The notes below the pieces were generated by a model. That model did no database searches. It saw nothing but the letters and a program-made list of their open reading frames with translations, and had not been told where the DNA came from. The position numbers were made by a program, and so were the translations under genes. From a virus: 52,782 nucleotides of DNA. Shown one piece after another: positions 8,528 to 17,723 of this stretch (position 1 is its first letter; each line of letters opens with the position of its first letter). Location of the stretch: positions 1 to 52,782 of IMG/VR virus record IMGVR_UViG_3300025674_000059. One strand, 5' to 3'.

Positions 8528-11500
8528 ATGTCTAGTGAATTTTTACTTACAAAAGACCCGTTTTACGAGTCCGACGTTTTTGGAACGATCGCTACTGAAG
8601 CGGGTATAGATGCGTATTTAGATTCCGAAGGCGAAATAAACTCACGTTATCGCGATAGTGAAGGTAATATCCGAGCTTATACTCCTAAACAGATATTAGA
8701 TTCAGGTGGCCCAAGGGCAAATGTAGTTCAAGAAGTTCAAACAGGGCAGGGAAAACAAAAGGTCGCGTTATCTAATCCTGATTTTTTCCGTTTCGCAGCG
8801 ACATTAGAACAAGTTTTAAACGACCCTGAGAGATTACAACAAGTTCAAGACGAACTAGGCGTGAACGTTGATAAGCTGCGCTCTGACTTTGAAGCAGTCG
8901 AGCCTATCTACAGCGAAATGCATGCGCGTATTGGTAGGAACAGAGATCAAGCCCTAGTCTCTACTGACTATGAAAAACGAGAACAAGATGAGGAGCCGCT
9001 AGTTCCTCCAGCTATGCAAGTTAGCAGTGGCCTTCTTGGTTACGGCCTTATTCGGGGGGCCGAAGCTATTCGAGGGCTATCGTTTGAAACTAATGAGGCT
9101 CAACGAGAAGCGTCAGTTTTACGAGGAGTAAACCCCCGCTACGTTGAAAACTCTTATGAAGAGTTCGCCCCTATTGATTCTGATTATTTTTATCGTTCAG
9201 GCGTTTCCCCTGTTTTTCCGACTCCGACAGAATATAAAAACATTATTCGGAAGTTCGACCCCGAAGCTGAGGTCGAATTAATTAATCCTCGTAACCCTCA
9301 AGATGGGTTAATCGTTAAAAGTAAATTTAACCCCTTTGACGAAGAGCGTGGGGATTACGCATGGCTTCCTGTAGCTAACGTACAGCCTGTTGAAGAAGCA
9401 TTGGAAGGCGACATCTCTCCTGCGTTACGGGAGCTTGCTAAATTTGGAGCGCAAGAGGGCGCGGGAATCGCGGCTGGTGGTTTTCTTACAAACGTAGCTG
9501 GTAAAGTAGCTAAAAACAGAATCCAGCAAAGACTGCAAAGAAAAGCTACCGATATAGATGAAGGCGAAGCTCTTTACAGATTACCTGAATCTAGGTTCGG
9601 TAAGGCAGTGGTTGAAGTTGGAGCTACAGCACTCGGAGTAGCTGGCACTGAAACTCTTATACGATTTGGACAACTTGCTTTAGGTGCAACCGAAGCAGGT
9701 GGTAACGTACAGCCCGACCTAACTTTTGAAAGAGCAGCAGAAGATTCGGGAGCCGTGTTTAAAGCTGCGCTTATGTATGGTGCAGCAGGAGACGCATTCC
9801 TTAGAAGCCTTGGGGCTATGTGGTCTAAATTGACTGGTCGACCAGTATCTAGTGAAATAATTGATACAATGATGGTCGAAGCAAGAGTATTAGGCGATAA
9901 AATTCGTCGAGTCAATAACGGTGATGCAGACGCGCTTCCTGAGGAAACGACTCCCGAAATGCGTCGAAGAATTACCGAAGTTGTTCAAGAAGGAACTGAT
10001 TCCGCTGAACAATTTGACGAACTAACTCCTGCAGAAATTATAAGAATTACCCAAGAAGGTTCTACAGAAGCAGCGAAGAGAATTAGGCAGCAAGCTCAAA
10101 CTCTTGGACAGATGTCTGATAACGAACAAATTATAGCGTTTGAAGAATTAATGTCGGAAATTGCTTTAGAAATGCCGATAGCTGGAAGATTAGAAGATTT
10201 TCATAGGTCAAACTCTTCGTTGTTAGAACAGTTTTATACTGATATTTTAAGAAAATCGGGTCTTAATCCTAGAGAGGCTGAAGATTTAGGAATTACTAAA
10301 GAAACATTAAACGATGTTTTTACTGGTATTCGTAGTCAGAAATTAGTTAGCGAGCTTTCAGAAGAAGAACGAGCATTAGCCGAAAATATGGCTAATCAGC
10401 AATTAGGGCAAGCATTTGCGTTAGATACTTCTCGAGCTGGAAGACAACAAGCTGCAGAAAACATTCAAGAACAAGTAAGTACAGCACAAAGTCAAGCATT
10501 CCCTGATCGAAAATCAAGGCTTATTGTTCAGCGCAGTGAAGAACTAGACGGCACCCGTTCTCAAATAGACGGTATATTATCTAGAGAGCAATATAACGAT
10601 AGCCAAGCGACTGTCAAACTTCCTAAATACATAAAAGTCGCTCTTGAAGATTTTTTAAACGCTAATAAACAAGAAGGTATTGTATTCGGCTCTGAAGACG
10701 CAGCTGAAGCAGCAGAATTTATTAGAGCTATTTTGCCGAATCGAGAAACTGAAGGGATAAGTATCCAACTACTATTGGGGCAGGGTCGAGAGGGGGGCCA
10801 GTTTTTACCTCAACGAGACTTTACTCAACGAGAGTTAATTTTAACTAGGGAAAACTTATCCGCAGCAGTATCTGGACACCCTAATAAAGTTATTCGTGAA
10901 AAAGGCCAAGCACTGCTTGACAGTATTGATAACGCAATCGACGATAACTTTCGTCAAATGTATAGGATACAGACCGGCAGAAAAGCTCCAGAGAATATGG
11001 AAAAAGTTTACGACGAAGTTGGTCGTGAATACCAAATTCTTGCTACGAAACTTGCCGATCAACAAAGAGATTTATCTGCTCGGTTTTTAGTGGACATCGC
11101 TAAAAAAGACGAATCTGAAATAGGTTCATTTATTAGAACTACCAATCCTGGACAAGTTAGAGCATTAGTTGAATTTATTAGTAGACAAGAGGGCGGATTA
11201 GAAAAATTACAGTCGATTAAATCAACTGTTTTAGAGTCTGTTCAACGAGAAATTGATGTAGATAATGTCGATGTCGGCACAGCCCGTAACCGCTTTAACT
11301 CAATCATGTCTAAAAACGAAGAACAGCTTCGTGCATTGTTTCCAGAAGATTTTGTAAAATTTGAAAACTATCGTGACTTTTTAACTAACGCTAGAGAGTC
11401 TATCACTAAGTCACAAGCTAATGTTCGAGCTATTAATAAAGAACTTGAGAAACTAGCTGATGATACAGGTAGATTTCCTACATTAACGCAAACGTTAGAC

Positions 11501-12325
11501 CAGTATTTTACACTGTCCTCTCAGGGCGCAAAAAATATCCGAGAAACTCAACTGGGTCGATTCGTAAATAACCTCGGCAAAATGGCAGAGGATTACCCAG
11601 AGTTAAGAACTGCGCTACAAGAGTATTTTGCTGAAAATGTCGTGCTAGGTTTGCGAGGGACTAAGTTCAGAGGAACGACTCGCGGGGCACGGATGTTAGA
11701 CGCAGCTGGGCCTGAATCTTCTTTTGATATTAAAAGATTAGAAGAGTTAATCCTCACCCCGTTCAACACTGACGCTGAAGCTGCTAGGTTTTTAGAGCCG
11801 ATAGTCGGGGCTGATGAAGCATTTAGGTATGCAAAAGACCTTAGAATCTTAGCTAGAATGGTGAATAAACAGAGAGGATTTGCTGGGAATCCTTTAGAAA
11901 CATATATCGGTAAACAGGCTAGAAAAAACGTAGAAGATCTAAGAGACCGTGGCCCTGCAGGACGAGGATTTATAGATAGAGCGCGTAGAGCGATCTTCGG
12001 CCCCTTAGACCTAACGGCTACTCGTATCGGCATAGCTAGAGACGTCTTTTCTGAAGAATTAGACGAAGCTAAAACACGGTATTTAGGGCAGATTGTTTCC
12101 GACCCTAAAAAACTAAAGGCATATTTAAGGGCAGAACAGTTAAAATTGCCTGCCCTGACAATGTATCAGGTTACTGCGGCTATTGCTCAAGGCCGATCAG
12201 CAAACGTAGGTAGTGAAGAAAACCAAACTGCCCGTGACCGCCTAATAGATGATCTGTCTAGCTTAACAGAAGAGCAAAGAGAAATGCCTGAACGTATATA
12301 TCGTTTACTCGAGGAGATGTTTTGA
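8528..12325 (+). CDS. Very large putative DNA-ejection (internal virion) protein
   Basis: At 1265 residues this is the longest protein in the window. The N-terminal third is mixed and contains two weakly hydrophobic Gly/Ala-rich segments at about 165-180 and 310-345 and another near 350-400. From about 450 on it is almost wholly helical and rich in Glu, Arg, Gln and Leu, suggesting long coiled coils. I found no convincing transglycosylase or protease motif. Podoviruses typically carry one such giant ejection protein, and the neighbouring genes fit that role. The stop (TGA 12323-12325) shares a base with the next ATG. Confidence 0.6.
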   Translation: MSSEFLLTKDPFYESDVFGTIATEAGIDAYLDSEGEINSRYRDSEGNIRAYTPKQILDSGGPRANVVQEVQTGQGKQKVALSNPDFFRFAATLEQVLNDPERLQQVQDELGVNVDKLRSDFEAVEPIYSEMHARIGRNRDQALVSTDYEKREQDEEPLVPPAMQVSSGLLGYGLIRGAEAIRGLSFETNEAQREASVLRGVNPRYVENSYEEFAPIDSDYFYRSGVSPVFPTPTEYKNIIRKFDPEAEVELINPRNPQDGLIVKSKFNPFDEERGDYAWLPVANVQPVEEALEGDISPALRELAKFGAQEGAGIAAGGFLTNVAGKVAKNRIQQRLQRKATDIDEGEALYRLPESRFGKAVVEVGATALGVAGTETLIRFGQLALGATEAGGNVQPDLTFERAAEDSGAVFKAALMYGAAGDAFLRSLGAMWSKLTGRPVSSEIIDTMMVEARVLGDKIRRVNNGDADALPEETTPEMRRRITEVVQEGTDSAEQFDELTPAEIIRITQEGSTEAAKRIRQQAQTLGQMSDNEQIIAFEELMSEIALEMPIAGRLEDFHRSNSSLLEQFYTDILRKSGLNPREAEDLGITKETLNDVFTGIRSQKLVSELSEEERALAENMANQQLGQAFALDTSRAGRQQAAENIQEQVSTAQSQAFPDRKSRLIVQRSEELDGTRSQIDGILSREQYNDSQATVKLPKYIKVALEDFLNANKQEGIVFGSEDAAEAAEFIRAILPNRETEGISIQLLLGQGREGGQFLPQRDFTQRELILTRENLSAAVSGHPNKVIREKGQALLDSIDNAIDDNFRQMYRIQTGRKAPENMEKVYDEVGREYQILATKLADQQRDLSARFLVDIAKKDESEIGSFIRTTNPGQVRALVEFISRQEGGLEKLQSIKSTVLESVQREIDVDNVDVGTARNRFNSIMSKNEEQLRALFPEDFVKFENYRDFLTNARESITKSQANVRAINKELEKLADDTGRFPTLTQTLDQYFTLSSQGAKNIRETQLGRFVNNLGKMAEDYPELRTALQEYFAENVVLGLRGTKFRGTTRGARMLDAAGPESSFDIKRLEELILTPFNTDAEAARFLEPIVGADEAFRYAKDLRILARMVNKQRGFAGNPLETYIGKQARKNVEDLRDRGPAGRGFIDRARRAIFGPLDLTATRIGIARDVFSEELDEAKTRYLGQIVSDPKKLKAYLRAEQLKLPALTMYQVTAAIAQGRSANVGSEENQTARDRLIDDLSSLTEEQREMPERIYRLLEEMF

Positions 12326-13872
12326 TGTCCGTTTTCTATAAATCAAAAACACTCTCACAACTTCCAGCGACTGAAGAAGTCGAACCTCCTAAAATGTTCG
12401 GTGGCGGTAATCTTGGTAATTTTAGTATCAATATCGATCCTGAACGTATTGCCGCATATATGGCAAATAACCCCGTAGTTGCCGATACGGTTAGCCAAGC
12501 TCCTCCGCAACGTGTGACTAACACTGCTTCTAATAATGTCTATATTCCTTCTGAAGAAGTTCTTGCATCTGTTGAGGCTGCAGAAAACCCAACATCGTAT
12601 AACTATGAGCTTTATGGCCCTTCGGCTTCTGAAGCAGCGGGTTTTAATCCATATGGCAACAGTGAAGGTATGGGGCCGACCTATAACGAAGCTGATATTG
12701 CCCGTGCAATCGAAGCTAGAAGGGCTGCGGAAGAGCGAGCTGCGGAAGCAGAAGCTGCTAGAGCTGCGGAAGCAGAAGCTGCGGCGGCTAGAGCTGCGGC
12801 AGCAGAAGCGGAATTTGCTAGACGACTAGCTAACGCCGAACTAAGTGCTCAAGAAATTCAAGATCTTATTACAGGCGGAATGTTAAGCGAAGATCAGGTT
12901 CTTGCAATTATTCAAAACTATCAACTTAGCGAAGATCAAATAGCTCAGTTATATACTCAAGGGTTGCTTACTGAAGAACAGATTTTAGCACTAGTCGAAG
13001 GCGAAGTTGCTGCTCAGTTCGATGAAGAGCCTAGCGCCCAAGAAACCGCTGCCGCCGCAGGTTTAACACAAGAACAAGTTCAAGACTTAATTAACGAAGG
13101 CAGACTTACTGAAGATCAAGTCTCTGATTTAATTTCTGGTCAATTAAGTGATTACAACCCGAATGTTGATCTGTCTGGCTATCTTACTGCTGACGATTTA
13201 TCTGGGTATGCAACTACTGAACAAGTTCAAGGGTTAGAAAATTTATTTCAAAATTACTTAACACCTGAACAATTACAAGGGTATCTTCCACAAGAAGGTC
13301 AGTACGTTACTCCTGAGCAATTAGCAGAAGCGACGACTAATGATTATGATTCTGTTATTCAAGGTTTAACAGATCAACTAGGTGAACTTGAAACTAAATA
13401 TCAAGATGTGCAATCTCAATACGAAGCTGACGCAGTTAACCAGCAAATACAGGATACGAAAGAAGAACTCAATAACTATTTTTCAAGTATGGCCCCTAGT
13501 GGCCCACGAACAGGGTCTACATCTCAGTTTAGTTCAGGCACTTCGTTTCTTCCAGGAGGTAGTCCGATGGCCAGTCTTATCGGCAGCCAGCGAGAAGGGC
13601 AAGGTCAAGACGCATTTAGTTCTTACTTAAAAACATTTACTCCCAGTTACAGTGCATACAACGAACCGTTTACTCCTGAAGAATATAACGAACGAAATCA
13701 ACCGTTTACTGGCGGGATGTATAATAATCCGTTTACCGGCGGTATGTCGTACAACCCTGATAAAAAGAACATGGGTGGTCAAGTATCTAACGGTATAATG
13801 GATCTCACTAATTTCGATACGAACGTACAACCGTTTCAAAACGCCTTTCGGCCTAACGTACCAAGGAACTAA
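12325..13872 (+). CDS. Repeat-rich virion protein with 14-residue helical repeats
   Basis: ATG 12325, 8 bases after GAGGAG (12311-12316), is preferred to a TTG one codon upstream; this gives 515 residues. Residues about 129-172 are a nearly pure Ala/Glu/Arg helix. From about residue 173 there are tandem 14-residue units of the form L-S/T-x-x-Q-I/V-x-x-L-I-x-x-x-x (LSAQEIQDLITGGM, LSEDQVLAIIQNYQ and so on), at least six, then looser LTPEQL copies. The C-terminal part is Pro/Gly/Asn-rich with repeated EPFTPEEYNE and PFTGGMYNNP-like blocks, then KKNMGGQV, the shared GG motif. Function unknown; a fibrous or scaffold-like virion role is likely. Confidence 0.6.
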   Translation: MSVFYKSKTLSQLPATEEVEPPKMFGGGNLGNFSINIDPERIAAYMANNPVVADTVSQAPPQRVTNTASNNVYIPSEEVLASVEAAENPTSYNYELYGPSASEAAGFNPYGNSEGMGPTYNEADIARAIEARRAAEERAAEAEAARAAEAEAAAARAAAAEAEFARRLANAELSAQEIQDLITGGMLSEDQVLAIIQNYQLSEDQIAQLYTQGLLTEEQILALVEGEVAAQFDEEPSAQETAAAAGLTQEQVQDLINEGRLTEDQVSDLISGQLSDYNPNVDLSGYLTADDLSGYATTEQVQGLENLFQNYLTPEQLQGYLPQEGQYVTPEQLAEATTNDYDSVIQGLTDQLGELETKYQDVQSQYEADAVNQQIQDTKEELNNYFSSMAPSGPRTGSTSQFSSGTSFLPGGSPMASLIGSQREGQGQDAFSSYLKTFTPSYSAYNEPFTPEEYNERNQPFTGGMYNNPFTGGMSYNPDKKNMGGQVSNGIMDLTNFDTNVQPFQNAFRPNVPRN

Positions 13873-13874
13873 TA

Positions 13875-14249
13875 ATGGCTATACCTATGAATGAAATGCC
13901 GAATCGCTTAGATCAAATAAGAGCTGATGCTGAAATGTCAGCTGCGCCCTTGCCCCCTGCCGGTGGTGCCCCAACTCCACCTCCCGCCGGTAGGGGAGCA
14001 CCTATGCCGCCTATGCCTCCGCCTCCTATGGCTGACGCTCCTGCTCCAGAAGAAGATCGCCTAGCTGAACTAATGGGTGGTATGGGCGACGAACCGATGA
14101 TGCCTGAAGAAGATCCGATGGCTGACGTAAAGCCTCAAGACCTTGCAGTAGGTATCGCGCAATCTGCGTTAGATATTTCTGATTCTCCTGAAGAAGCGTT
14201 AGCGGCTGTAGAAGCAGCTGCTGCAGAACTGCGAGCTTTGTTAGCTTAA
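13875..14249 (+). CDS. Pro/Ala/Met-rich small protein
   Basis: A 124-residue protein with a proline-rich, methionine-rich middle (PPAGRGAPMPPMPPPPMAD at about 37-55) and acidic flanks, ending in an Ala/Glu helix. It is not recognised. It lies two bases after the previous gene and is the last gene of this rightward block. Its stop region overlaps the end of the minus-strand helicase by 9 bases, so two transcripts run into each other here with no visible terminator between them. Confidence 0.55.
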   Translation: MAIPMNEMPNRLDQIRADAEMSAAPLPPAGGAPTPPPAGRGAPMPPMPPPPMADAPAPEEDRLAELMGGMGDEPMMPEEDPMADVKPQDLAVGIAQSALDISDSPEEALAAVEAAAAELRALLA

Positions 14250-15686
14250 CCAGTTTTCCCACTTTTCGTCGCCTAAGACTTCTTGGGCGAGGTCAAGTTT
14301 GTTACGCAACGCTGTTACGATCTTTTCGTCTACCGTATCTTTGGCTACGAGGTCAACGTAGGTTACGTTGTTCTTTTGGCCAATACGGTGTGCTCTATCT
14401 TCTGATTGCAACCGTTTTTCTAAGTCGAAGTTGTTCGAGTAGTAGATTACGTTTTGCGCTTCGGTAAGCGTGATACCGTACCCACCTGTTTGCGTATTAC
14501 CTACGAAAAACCTGAGCGGTGAATTAGGGTTTTGGAAATCTTTAATAACTCGTTCACGTTCATCGGGGCTTGTATCCCCGAAGTATGCAGCTACCGAATC
14601 AGCTCCGAACAGTCCTTGTAGTGTCTCAACGATCTCTAAGATATTTTGGCGGTAGTTTGCCCAGATAATCACCTTACCCTGCATCTCACCGATAACCTCA
14701 ATAAGTTCGTCGATACGGTTGCTATCTACAGGGGTTTCTACGCCGTCATCGCTTTTTACATGACCGCATATAATCTGGTGTAACCTGAGCAGCTGAGTGA
14801 GTACATTCGTAACACTCACCATTTCTTGATTTTCAAGTTCCGTTATCGCCAGTTCTTTTAATTCAGCGTATAGTTTCTTTTGTTGCGCGGTCAGGGTTAC
14901 TTCTCTCCGGATATACAGTTTTTCCGGTAGGTCGAGGCAGTCGTTTTTAAGTACCCTATAAGAGAACGTATCTAGCTTAGACGTTAGTTCGTCTAGGTTC
15001 CTATACCCTACTACCTGTTTAACGGTACGGCCCCCAAAATAGCGATTTACGACCTCTCCGAAGTGGTTCTGGAAAGAGTAGAACGAGCTGTACCCGAGTA
15101 GGCTTGTTCCAAGCACCTCAGTTTGGCTGTATAAGTCCAGCGGTGATTGGGTTATTGGCGATCCGGTCAAGATCCTACGGAACTTGGTATTCTTTGCCAG
15201 CTTCGTAATAGCCTTGGTTCGCGAGGCTTTTGGGTTTTTAATCGTCGTAGATTCGTCAACCGCGAATAGCACTTGATGACCGAGGATAAAGTTCTCAGTA
15301 AATTTGACACCCTTAGCTGTACTAAACGCTTCGACGTTAATAACGAAGATTTTGAGTTTATCTTCGCCTACGTCGAATAGTTTTATCAGATCAGCTTTTT
15401 CTTGTTTACGAGGGGCAGGAGACCATACCGCGACATGCCGATCGATATATTCCGGCATATGGTCAGGTATCTCTTTCGTAGACCAGTTTTTGTATACGCC
15501 TTTTGGCGCGACGATAACGGCTGCGTTGATCGCACCTTTACCGTACAAAATACCTATGGTGTCGATAAGGACTTTCGATTTACCTGTTCCCATTTCCATA
15601 AAGAAGCCGTAATGAGGCTTGTTCCATGAACGGGTTAACGCCGTCTTTTGATGCGCAAACGGTTGCGTTTTGAATTCGTACTTCAA
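14241..15686 (-). CDS. SF2 helicase, SNF2/DEAD-like
   Basis: A 481-residue ATP-dependent nucleic-acid translocase. Motifs in order: a Q-like QPFAHQ near residue 8, Walker A EMGTGKSK (31-38), motif II DEST (144-147), motif III TGSP (174-177), and motif VI RAHRIGQ (starting about 431), the SNF2-family hallmark. The start is TTG at 15686, with AGAAAGGA six bases upstream and no better in-frame ATG. It is the only large minus-strand gene in the left 35 kb and is convergent with the gene ending at 14249. Phage members of this family are placed in replication or recombination; the substrate here is unknown. Confidence 0.9.
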   Translation of the reverse strand: MKYEFKTQPFAHQKTALTRSWNKPHYGFFMEMGTGKSKVLIDTIGILYGKGAINAAVIVAPKGVYKNWSTKEIPDHMPEYIDRHVAVWSPAPRKQEKADLIKLFDVGEDKLKIFVINVEAFSTAKGVKFTENFILGHQVLFAVDESTTIKNPKASRTKAITKLAKNTKFRRILTGSPITQSPLDLYSQTEVLGTSLLGYSSFYSFQNHFGEVVNRYFGGRTVKQVVGYRNLDELTSKLDTFSYRVLKNDCLDLPEKLYIRREVTLTAQQKKLYAELKELAITELENQEMVSVTNVLTQLLRLHQIICGHVKSDDGVETPVDSNRIDELIEVIGEMQGKVIIWANYRQNILEIVETLQGLFGADSVAAYFGDTSPDERERVIKDFQNPNSPLRFFVGNTQTGGYGITLTEAQNVIYYSNNFDLEKRLQSEDRAHRIGQKNNVTYVDLVAKDTVDEKIVTALRNKLDLAQEVLGDEKWENWLS

Positions 15687-15842
15687 AGCTGTTCCTTTCT
15701 AAGTTCTATAAGTAAGTATATAGAAATAGAATAATAAAGAAATGAATTTCTGAATTCGTAGGAAGCCTGTAATAGATATAATATATTCTATTAGTTTTAC
15801 TCTCTCACAGTTTCCTATGTAGAACAGTAGTTTAGACTCTTA

Positions 15843-15860
15843 TCTATTACTTCTATTACT
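15843..15860 (-). repeat. AGTAATAGAAGTAATAGA repeat, copy 1 (inverted)
   Basis: The plus strand reads TCTATTACTTCTATTACT, the reverse complement of the 18-mer at 34874-34891. Identity extends outward with two mismatches, to about 28 bases. It holds two TAATAGA heptamers spaced 9 bases apart. The same heptamer occurs elsewhere in this gap. Confidence 0.75.
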
Positions 15861-15927
15861 CTATTAGACGTTTCTGTTAATTTTTTTATAAAAAATTTTA
15901 TTTTAGATATAGGTAATACAGGAAATA

Positions 15928-15966
15928 GGGGTTTACTTCCGAAAAGGCGCTAAGGTAAGGTATAGC
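15928..15966 (+). promoter_or_regulatory. Variant TTTACT promoter-like element
   Basis: TTTACT at 15932-15937 is followed by TATAGC after 23 bases, one more than the 22 in the standard copies. Between them, GGCGCTAAGGTAAGG resembles GGCGTCTAAGGTAAAG in the copy at 20740. It is 50 bases upstream of the first early gene, which has AAAGGAG before its ATG. Probably a divergent member of the repeated promoter set. Confidence 0.5.
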
Positions 15967-15987
15967 CCTATAAAGGAGAAATTAGAA

Positions 15988-16323
15988 ATGACAGTTTATA
16001 TTGTCCAAGACGTTCCTGGAAGGAACTTCGTCCCTGCAGCTAAGTACGGGGAACTCGTTTCGCTACTCCCAGCGAAAACGAACCTGATGCTTACAACGGG
16101 GCCAGAGGTAGCACGCCTCAAACGAAAGCTCATTGATTTTAATGACGACGATTACTTACTTCTTGTTGGCGACCCTGCCGCTATCGGTCTATGTTGCGCA
16201 GTAGCTGCGGCAATAAATGGCCGGTTTACGGTACTGAAATGGGATCGCCAAGAAATGACGTACTACCCCGTATCGTTCGATATTAGGGGTGGCTCACAAG
16301 AACTAGGAGAATTACATGTCTGA
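15988..16323 (+). CDS. First early-operon gene, unknown function
   Basis: A 111-residue protein, short, with an alternating beta/alpha pattern: VYIVQDVPGRNFVPAAKYG at the start, YLLLVGDPAAIGLCCAVAAA in the middle and FTVLKWDRQEMTYYPV near the end. I recall similar small proteins at the head of replication blocks in marine phages but no assigned function. AAAGGAGAAATTAGAA precedes the ATG. It overlaps the next gene by 8 bases, and with the two following genes forms a lead-in to the primase and helicase, so a replication-accessory role is inferred from position. Confidence 0.65.
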   Translation: MTVYIVQDVPGRNFVPAAKYGELVSLLPAKTNLMLTTGPEVARLKRKLIDFNDDDYLLLVGDPAAIGLCCAVAAAINGRFTVLKWDRQEMTYYPVSFDIRGGSQELGELHV

Positions 16324-16897
16324 TGAAAAAGATACACCGCTATCCTTCGAGGAATTAACAGGTGCAGCTTCGCAAGAAGAATGGAACGAATCGACACTCG
16401 ATAGCGAGTTCGCAAAGATCAGTGCTACTGCAACAAAAATGCAGGAACTGCAAAAAACGATAGCATCTTTAGAAGATGACCTAAAGCAAGCCAAAGAAGT
16501 CCTCCGCGTTGTAGAAGAACAGGAGCTACCCGAGGCGATGCAAGCGGCGAATCTTAAAGAGATTAAACTAACAAACGGTGCCAAAGTCACGATTAACGAG
16601 TTCTATAAAGGGTATATCTCCGAAAAGAACCGCGAAAAAGCGCACGCTTGGCTCCTCGCAAACAACCACGGCGGCATAATTAAGCACGAAGTTAACCTGA
16701 AGTTCGGTAAGGACGAAGGGGATAAAGCTGCAGACGCCGTAGCAAGTCTTCAACAGAAGGGGTTAGACCCAGCTGTTAAAGAGAGTGTTCATCCGCAAAC
16801 GCTAAATGCATTTGTGAAAGAACAGATGACGAGCGGGAAAGACCTTCCTGCAGACCTATTCGGGATATTCGTCGGATCCCGCGCCAAACTAAAATAG
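16316..16897 (+). CDS. Conserved phage coiled-coil protein of the replication block
   Basis: A 193-residue protein. A coiled coil at about 30-72 (KMQELQKTIASLEDDLKQAK) is followed by a compact region with ANLKEIKLTNGAKVTI, then KFGKDEGDKAADAV and VHPQTLNAFVKEQM. This layout (coil, a short beta domain, then a conserved HPQTLNAFV-like segment) belongs to a family found beside polymerase and helicase genes in many phages, without an experimentally known role to my knowledge. It may bind DNA or a replication protein. It overlaps the preceding gene by 8 bases and is followed 11 bases later by the next. Confidence 0.65.
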   Translation: MSDEKDTPLSFEELTGAASQEEWNESTLDSEFAKISATATKMQELQKTIASLEDDLKQAKEVLRVVEEQELPEAMQAANLKEIKLTNGAKVTINEFYKGYISEKNREKAHAWLLANNHGGIIKHEVNLKFGKDEGDKAADAVASLQQKGLDPAVKESVHPQTLNAFVKEQMTSGKDLPADLFGIFVGSRAKLK

Positions 16898-16908
16898 AGG
16901 TAACTCAT

Positions 16909-17706
16909 ATGGCTGATAAGAAAGTAGCTGAGGCTTCGTCCTCAGATTTGATACCCTTCGATGACGATTTGTTATCGGCAGGTACTGGACTCGAAGAAGC
17001 GAGTGCAGATGATTACGCGATTCCGTTTTTGCGGATTCTACAATCAATGTCGCCACAGCTTAAAAAGAGCGACGGCAAATATATCCAAGGTGCCGAGGAA
17101 GGAAACTTTTTCAATACCGTTACCGAATCGGTATACGATGGCACTGAAGGCGTGATGATCATCCCTTGTGCCTACAAGAAAAAGTATATCGAATGGGTTA
17201 CACGGGAAAACGGTGGCGGGTTCGTATCTGATGACCATACAGCTTCGATTCTTAAAGAATGTAAGAAAGACGATAACGGTCGGTTTATTTGGACGAATGG
17301 CAACCAGATCGCAGAAACTGCAGAGTATTACTGTATCTTAGCGCAAGACGAAGACGCGCCAGAGCAGGTTTTGTTAAGCCTTACATCCTCGCAGCTTGGC
17401 TTTTCTCGACGTTGGAACACGATGCTGAACAATGCACGTGTTAATAACGCGAAAGGTGAAACGGTAGCTGCGCCGATGTTCTCTTATATGTACAACCTAA
17501 AGACGATTCCTCAATCGAATGACCAGTACAGCTGGATGGGACTATCTGTTGAAAAGAGCAGACCCACCCCGATGCCGCTGGCCATAGCTGCGCTCGACTT
17601 CATGAAAGCCGCACGTTCTGGTGCAGTAGAAGTTAGACAAGAGCAGGAAGGAGCAGCAGCCTCAGCTGAGGCAGAAGTAGTCGACGGAGACGATGTCCCG
17701 TTTTAG
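16909..17706 (+). CDS. Conserved phage protein, possible ssDNA-binding or recombination role
   Basis: A 265-residue protein with an acidic N-terminus (about 1-35), a conserved-looking core starting YAIPFLRILQSMSPQL, and an acidic C-terminal tail ending DGDDVPF. A short acidic tail ending in an aromatic residue is typical of phage and bacterial single-strand DNA-binding proteins, and the position just before primase and helicase agrees. I do not recognise an OB fold from motifs, so the SSB-like idea rests on tail and context only. TAGAGGTAACTCAT precedes the ATG, a reasonable ribosome site. Confidence 0.55.
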   Translation: MADKKVAEASSSDLIPFDDDLLSAGTGLEEASADDYAIPFLRILQSMSPQLKKSDGKYIQGAEEGNFFNTVTESVYDGTEGVMIIPCAYKKKYIEWVTRENGGGFVSDDHTASILKECKKDDNGRFIWTNGNQIAETAEYYCILAQDEDAPEQVLLSLTSSQLGFSRRWNTMLNNARVNNAKGETVAAPMFSYMYNLKTIPQSNDQYSWMGLSVEKSRPTPMPLAIAALDFMKAARSGAVEVRQEQEGAAASAEAEVVDGDDVPF

Positions 17707-17723
17707 GTTTATAAGGGTGAGCA

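Larger units (their letters stand above)
15687..15987. other. AT-rich divergent regulatory gap without a gene
   Basis: About 300 bases between the leftward helicase and the rightward early operon. It contains several TAATAGA heptamers in both orientations, including an exact inverted pair (15770-15776 and 15787-15793, 10-base spacer TATAATATAT). It also holds a block TTTTTATAAA-AA-ATTTTATTTT near 15884-15905 that recurs upstream of the small terminase gene, and a variant of the TTTACT promoter-like element (15928-15966). AT-rich boxes that could act as leftward -10 sequences lie around 15770-15790. No open frame of credible size was found. Likely early divergent promoters, possibly with operator or origin sites. 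Confidence 0.6.
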
